From the NCBI RefSeq assembly GCF_013394655.1, contig NZ_CP053351.1:4008001-4072000 (forward strand): a stretch of DNA of 64,000 nucleotides. The letters run 5' to 3'. Both the position numbers and the translations under genes were made by a program. The notes beneath the pieces are model-generated. The model made no database searches. It saw nothing but the letters and a program-made list of their open reading frames with translations, and had not been told where the DNA came from. Below, one piece after another: positions 61,687-64,000 of this stretch (the stretch's first letter is position 1; each line of letters opens with the position of its first letter). The DNA comes from Winogradskyella schleiferi (GTDB lineage: Bacteria; Bacteroidota; Bacteroidia; Flavobacteriales; Flavobacteriaceae).

Positions 61687-62835
61687 ATGAAGAATTTTTA
61701 CATAGTATTATTAAGTTTTTTTTTCGTTATAAACCTTCAAGCACAAGCGATCTACAAAACCATTGATTCTGAAAAGCTAGGAGAAAAGCGTGAATTAAAA
61801 ATTCAATTACCAAGAAATTATAATCCCGAAGAAAAAAGAACCTATCCATTAATCATTGTTTTGGATGGCGATTATTTATTTGAGCCTGTTGCAGGAAACA
61901 TCGATTACCAATCGTATTGGGAAGACATACCAGATTGCATTGTTGTAGGCATCAACCAAGGAGACACAAGAAATGATGACTTTTATTACCATGAAGACAC
62001 CTATTTTCCTATAGGAAAAGGAGCCTCATTCTATGAGTTTTTAGCTGCGGAATTATTACCATATATAGAAGACAACTATAAAGCCTCGAATTTTAGAATC
62101 ATCTTTGGGCACGATTTAAGTGCTAATTACATTAATTATTACCTCTTTAAGGATGAGCCACTTTTTAGGGCTTATGTCGCTTTCAGTCCGGAGTTTGCTC
62201 CAGAAATGATTAACAGATTACAGCAGCGTTTGTCCATTTTGAAACAAGAGACATTTTATTATATGGCGACTGCCGATGCCGATATAAAAAATCTTAGAGC
62301 TTCAACCATACAAGCAGATTCTATTATTTCGACCATAGAAAATGAAAAATTATTTTACACCTTCGATGATTTTGAAGATGCCAACCATTATGGATTGGTA
62401 GGAAGGGGAATTCCAAAAGCATTAAATGAGATTTTTAGTCTATTTAAACCTATAAACGCTAAAGAGTATAAGGAAAAAGTATTGACTTATGAAGGTTCTC
62501 CATACGAGTATCTAACCAAAAAGTACGAAGACATTGAATATTTCTATGGATTTGAAAAAGAATTAATAGAAAACGATATAAGAGCTATTGCAGTGGCTAG
62601 TGACAAGAAAGATGATTTGGATTCTTTGGAAGAACTTGCGAAATTAGTCAAGAAGAAATTTCCTGACTCTATGTTAAGTGCCTATTATTTAGGAATGTAT
62701 TATGAAAAAATAGGCAATCTTAGAAAAGCGTTATTACAATATAAAGGCGGTTTACTTTTACAACCTTCACAATTTGTAGATAAGGAAATTATACTCGAAA
62801 AAATGTATGATACACAAGAAGCAATGAACGACTAA
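61687..62835 (+). CDS. Secreted esterase-like alpha/beta-hydrolase with C-terminal TPR
   Basis: 382 residues from the ATG at 61687 (MKNFYIVLLSFFFVINLQAQ, signal peptide); the frame is open to 61660. The esterase-D/IroE-like domain covers about residues 22-265 (YPLIIVLDGDYLFEPVAGNIDYQSYWEDIPDCIVVGINQGD). The nucleophile elbow reads FGHDLSANY, with Asp where Ser is usual. C-terminal TPR-like helices include SMLSAYYLGMYYEKIGNLRKALLQYKGGLLLQP. It is the first of two tandem paralogues. Confidence 0.82.
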   Translation: MKNFYIVLLSFFFVINLQAQAIYKTIDSEKLGEKRELKIQLPRNYNPEEKRTYPLIIVLDGDYLFEPVAGNIDYQSYWEDIPDCIVVGINQGDTRNDDFYYHEDTYFPIGKGASFYEFLAAELLPYIEDNYKASNFRIIFGHDLSANYINYYLFKDEPLFRAYVAFSPEFAPEMINRLQQRLSILKQETFYYMATADADIKNLRASTIQADSIISTIENEKLFYTFDDFEDANHYGLVGRGIPKALNEIFSLFKPINAKEYKEKVLTYEGSPYEYLTKKYEDIEYFYGFEKELIENDIRAIAVASDKKDDLDSLEELAKLVKKKFPDSMLSAYYLGMYYEKIGNLRKALLQYKGGLLLQPSQFVDKEIILEKMYDTQEAMND

Positions 62836-62855
62836 ATGCATTTCAACGAAAAAAA

Positions 62856-62886
62856 TTGACAATTTGCCGATAAAGTAGTATGTTTG
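62856..62886 (+). promoter_or_regulatory. Promoter of the second esterase-like gene
   Basis: TTG at 62856-62858 and TATGTTTG at 62879-62886 with a 20-base spacer. The ATG is 28 bases downstream. The second paralogue therefore has its own promoter. Confidence 0.65.
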
Positions 62887-62913
62887 GAATCCCAAAATTA
62901 AACCTACTTTGTT

Positions 62914-64000
62914 ATGAGAAAAACTATTTTAGTAGTTCTTGCTTGTTCTATTTATGCGTTTTCGTTTGCACAAGTGTCTTATAAAGAAATCTCTTCGGCA
63001 CGTCTTAGTTCAGAACGTCAATTAAAAATTAAGCTACCCAAAGACTACGATCCAAAAGCAGATGAAAAATATCCCGTAATTATTGTATTTGACGGCGATT
63101 ATTTATTTGAACCCGTAGCAGGTCAGGTAGATTTCCAAACCTATTTTGATGACATGCCTAGCTCTATTGTGGTTGGTATTATGCAAGGTGAAAATCGTTT
63201 TTATGATAGTTATTATGACCCAACTACAGGATTACCTACAGAATCCGGACTTCGATTTCACGATTTTGTTTCAGACGAATTATTGCCTTATATAGACAAA
63301 AAATATAACACCAGTAAATTTAGAGTAGCTGTTGGCCACGACATCATGGGTAATTTTATTAATTCTTATGTTTTCAAGGAAGATTTAGCGTTTCAAGCCT
63401 ATGTATGTATTAGCCCGGATTTTGTTGGTTCCCTAAAGAACTTTGTTTCAAAACGTTTAGCCCTTTATAATGATGATATTTTCTATTATTTGGCAACTTC
63501 AGACAAGGATATTCCAGAGATACGGGAAAACATCCTTTCCACAAACGCTTTAATATCTGAAGTTAAAAATCAGAATGTCACTTATTATTTTGATGATTTC
63601 AAAAATGAAACACATTACACCTTAGTTACTGGTGCGATTTCCAGATCTTTTGATAAGATTTTCAATATCTATAATCCTTTAAGAGAGAAAGAACTTGAAG
63701 AAAAGGTACTGCCTTACGAAGGTACTTTAGACCAATTTTTAACTGACAGATACAAAAGAATCGAGAAATTATTTGGTATTAAACAAGAGATAAGTGAAGA
63801 AGAGTTAGAGAAAGTTGCAAAAGTTGCTGAGCAACGCGAAGATTTCAAATCACTGTACAAATTAGGGAAACTTGCTAACAAAATACATCCAGAAACATTA
63901 CTTGGCACCTACTATTTAGCCCAATCGGCAGAGCAACTAGGTAAAACAAAAAAAGCTAAGAAGTTATACGAAGAAGCATTAGCATTAAATGATGCACTTC
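62914..64000 (+). CDS. Second secreted esterase-like protein (partial, cut by window end)
   Basis: Starts at ATG 62914 with signal peptide MRKTILVVLACSIYAFSFAQ; 362 codons are open to the window end. It is homologous to the preceding gene over its whole length (FDGDYLFEPVAGQVDFQTYFDDMPSSIVVGIMQGENRFYDS). The elbow is VGHDIMGNF, again with Asp. A TPR-like C-terminal part (LLGTYYLAQSAEQLGKTKKAKKLYEEALAL) is just beginning to end. A tandem duplication with moderate divergence; the stop codon lies beyond the window. Confidence 0.82.
   Translation, partial: MRKTILVVLACSIYAFSFAQVSYKEISSARLSSERQLKIKLPKDYDPKADEKYPVIIVFDGDYLFEPVAGQVDFQTYFDDMPSSIVVGIMQGENRFYDSYYDPTTGLPTESGLRFHDFVSDELLPYIDKKYNTSKFRVAVGHDIMGNFINSYVFKEDLAFQAYVCISPDFVGSLKNFVSKRLALYNDDIFYYLATSDKDIPEIRENILSTNALISEVKNQNVTYYFDDFKNETHYTLVTGAISRSFDKIFNIYNPLREKELEEKVLPYEGTLDQFLTDRYKRIEKLFGIKQEISEEELEKVAKVAEQREDFKSLYKLGKLANKIHPETLLGTYYLAQSAEQLGKTKKAKKLYEEALALNDAL

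Overview
The window is a 64 kb chromosomal segment of a marine-type flavobacterium (Bacteroidota, family Flavobacteriaceae). The evidence is the low G+C, the gliding genes gldE and gldD, TonB-dependent receptors with carboxypeptidase-like N-domains, Bacteroidota-only families (DUF3098, DUF3127, DUF4270, DUF4301), promoters of the TTG / TAnnTTTG type, and several TTG or GTG starts. No tRNA, rRNA, CRISPR array, classical transposase or prophage was seen.

Layout. 0-6 kb: a partial zinc metallopeptidase, alanine dehydrogenase, a small membrane protein and an oversized leuS. 6-10 kb: the operon ftsX-DUF3098-uppP-truB plus a TonB-like membrane protein. 10-17 kb: housekeeping genes (tag, aat, DUF3127, flavin reductase, histidine kinase, HIT, greA) and a small GIY-YIG nuclease unit. 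17-25 kb: a TPP-riboswitch-controlled TonB receptor next to a PnuC-type transporter, a NadR-like kinase and a YkoF-like thiamine-binding protein, probably a thiamine salvage locus; then GGGP synthase and a phosphopantetheinyl transferase. 25-34 kb: ahcY, a lipoprotein, a decayed copy of the ahcY 3' end, a 35-residue gene, and the cluster rng / 29-residue basic protein / HU / mutY / ssb / gldE / gldD. 34-47 kb: a TonB receptor with a partner lipoprotein, pgi, an M23 peptidase, and aromatic amino acid catabolism (tryptophan 2,3-dioxygenase, hppD, hmgA). 47-64 kb: an S24-type regulator, atpC/atpD, a TonB receptor with a GDSL hydrolase, glmS, DUF4270, a starch-synthase-like protein, panC/panD, a flippase-like protein, and two tandem esterase-like proteins, the last cut by the window end.

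The most unusual signal is a set of short dispersed palindromic repeats. They sit not only between genes but also inside reading frames, in frame, in leuS, a TonB receptor and GGGP synthase. Two units carry a nuclease between inverted copies of such a repeat. One is a DUF559 (Vsr-like) domain embedded in the LeuRS editing region; the other is a stand-alone GIY-YIG gene. The nuclease folds are unrelated and the repeat families differ, but the architecture is the same. This suggests repeat elements spread by nucleases rather than transposases, with some copies retained as extra peptide in host proteins.
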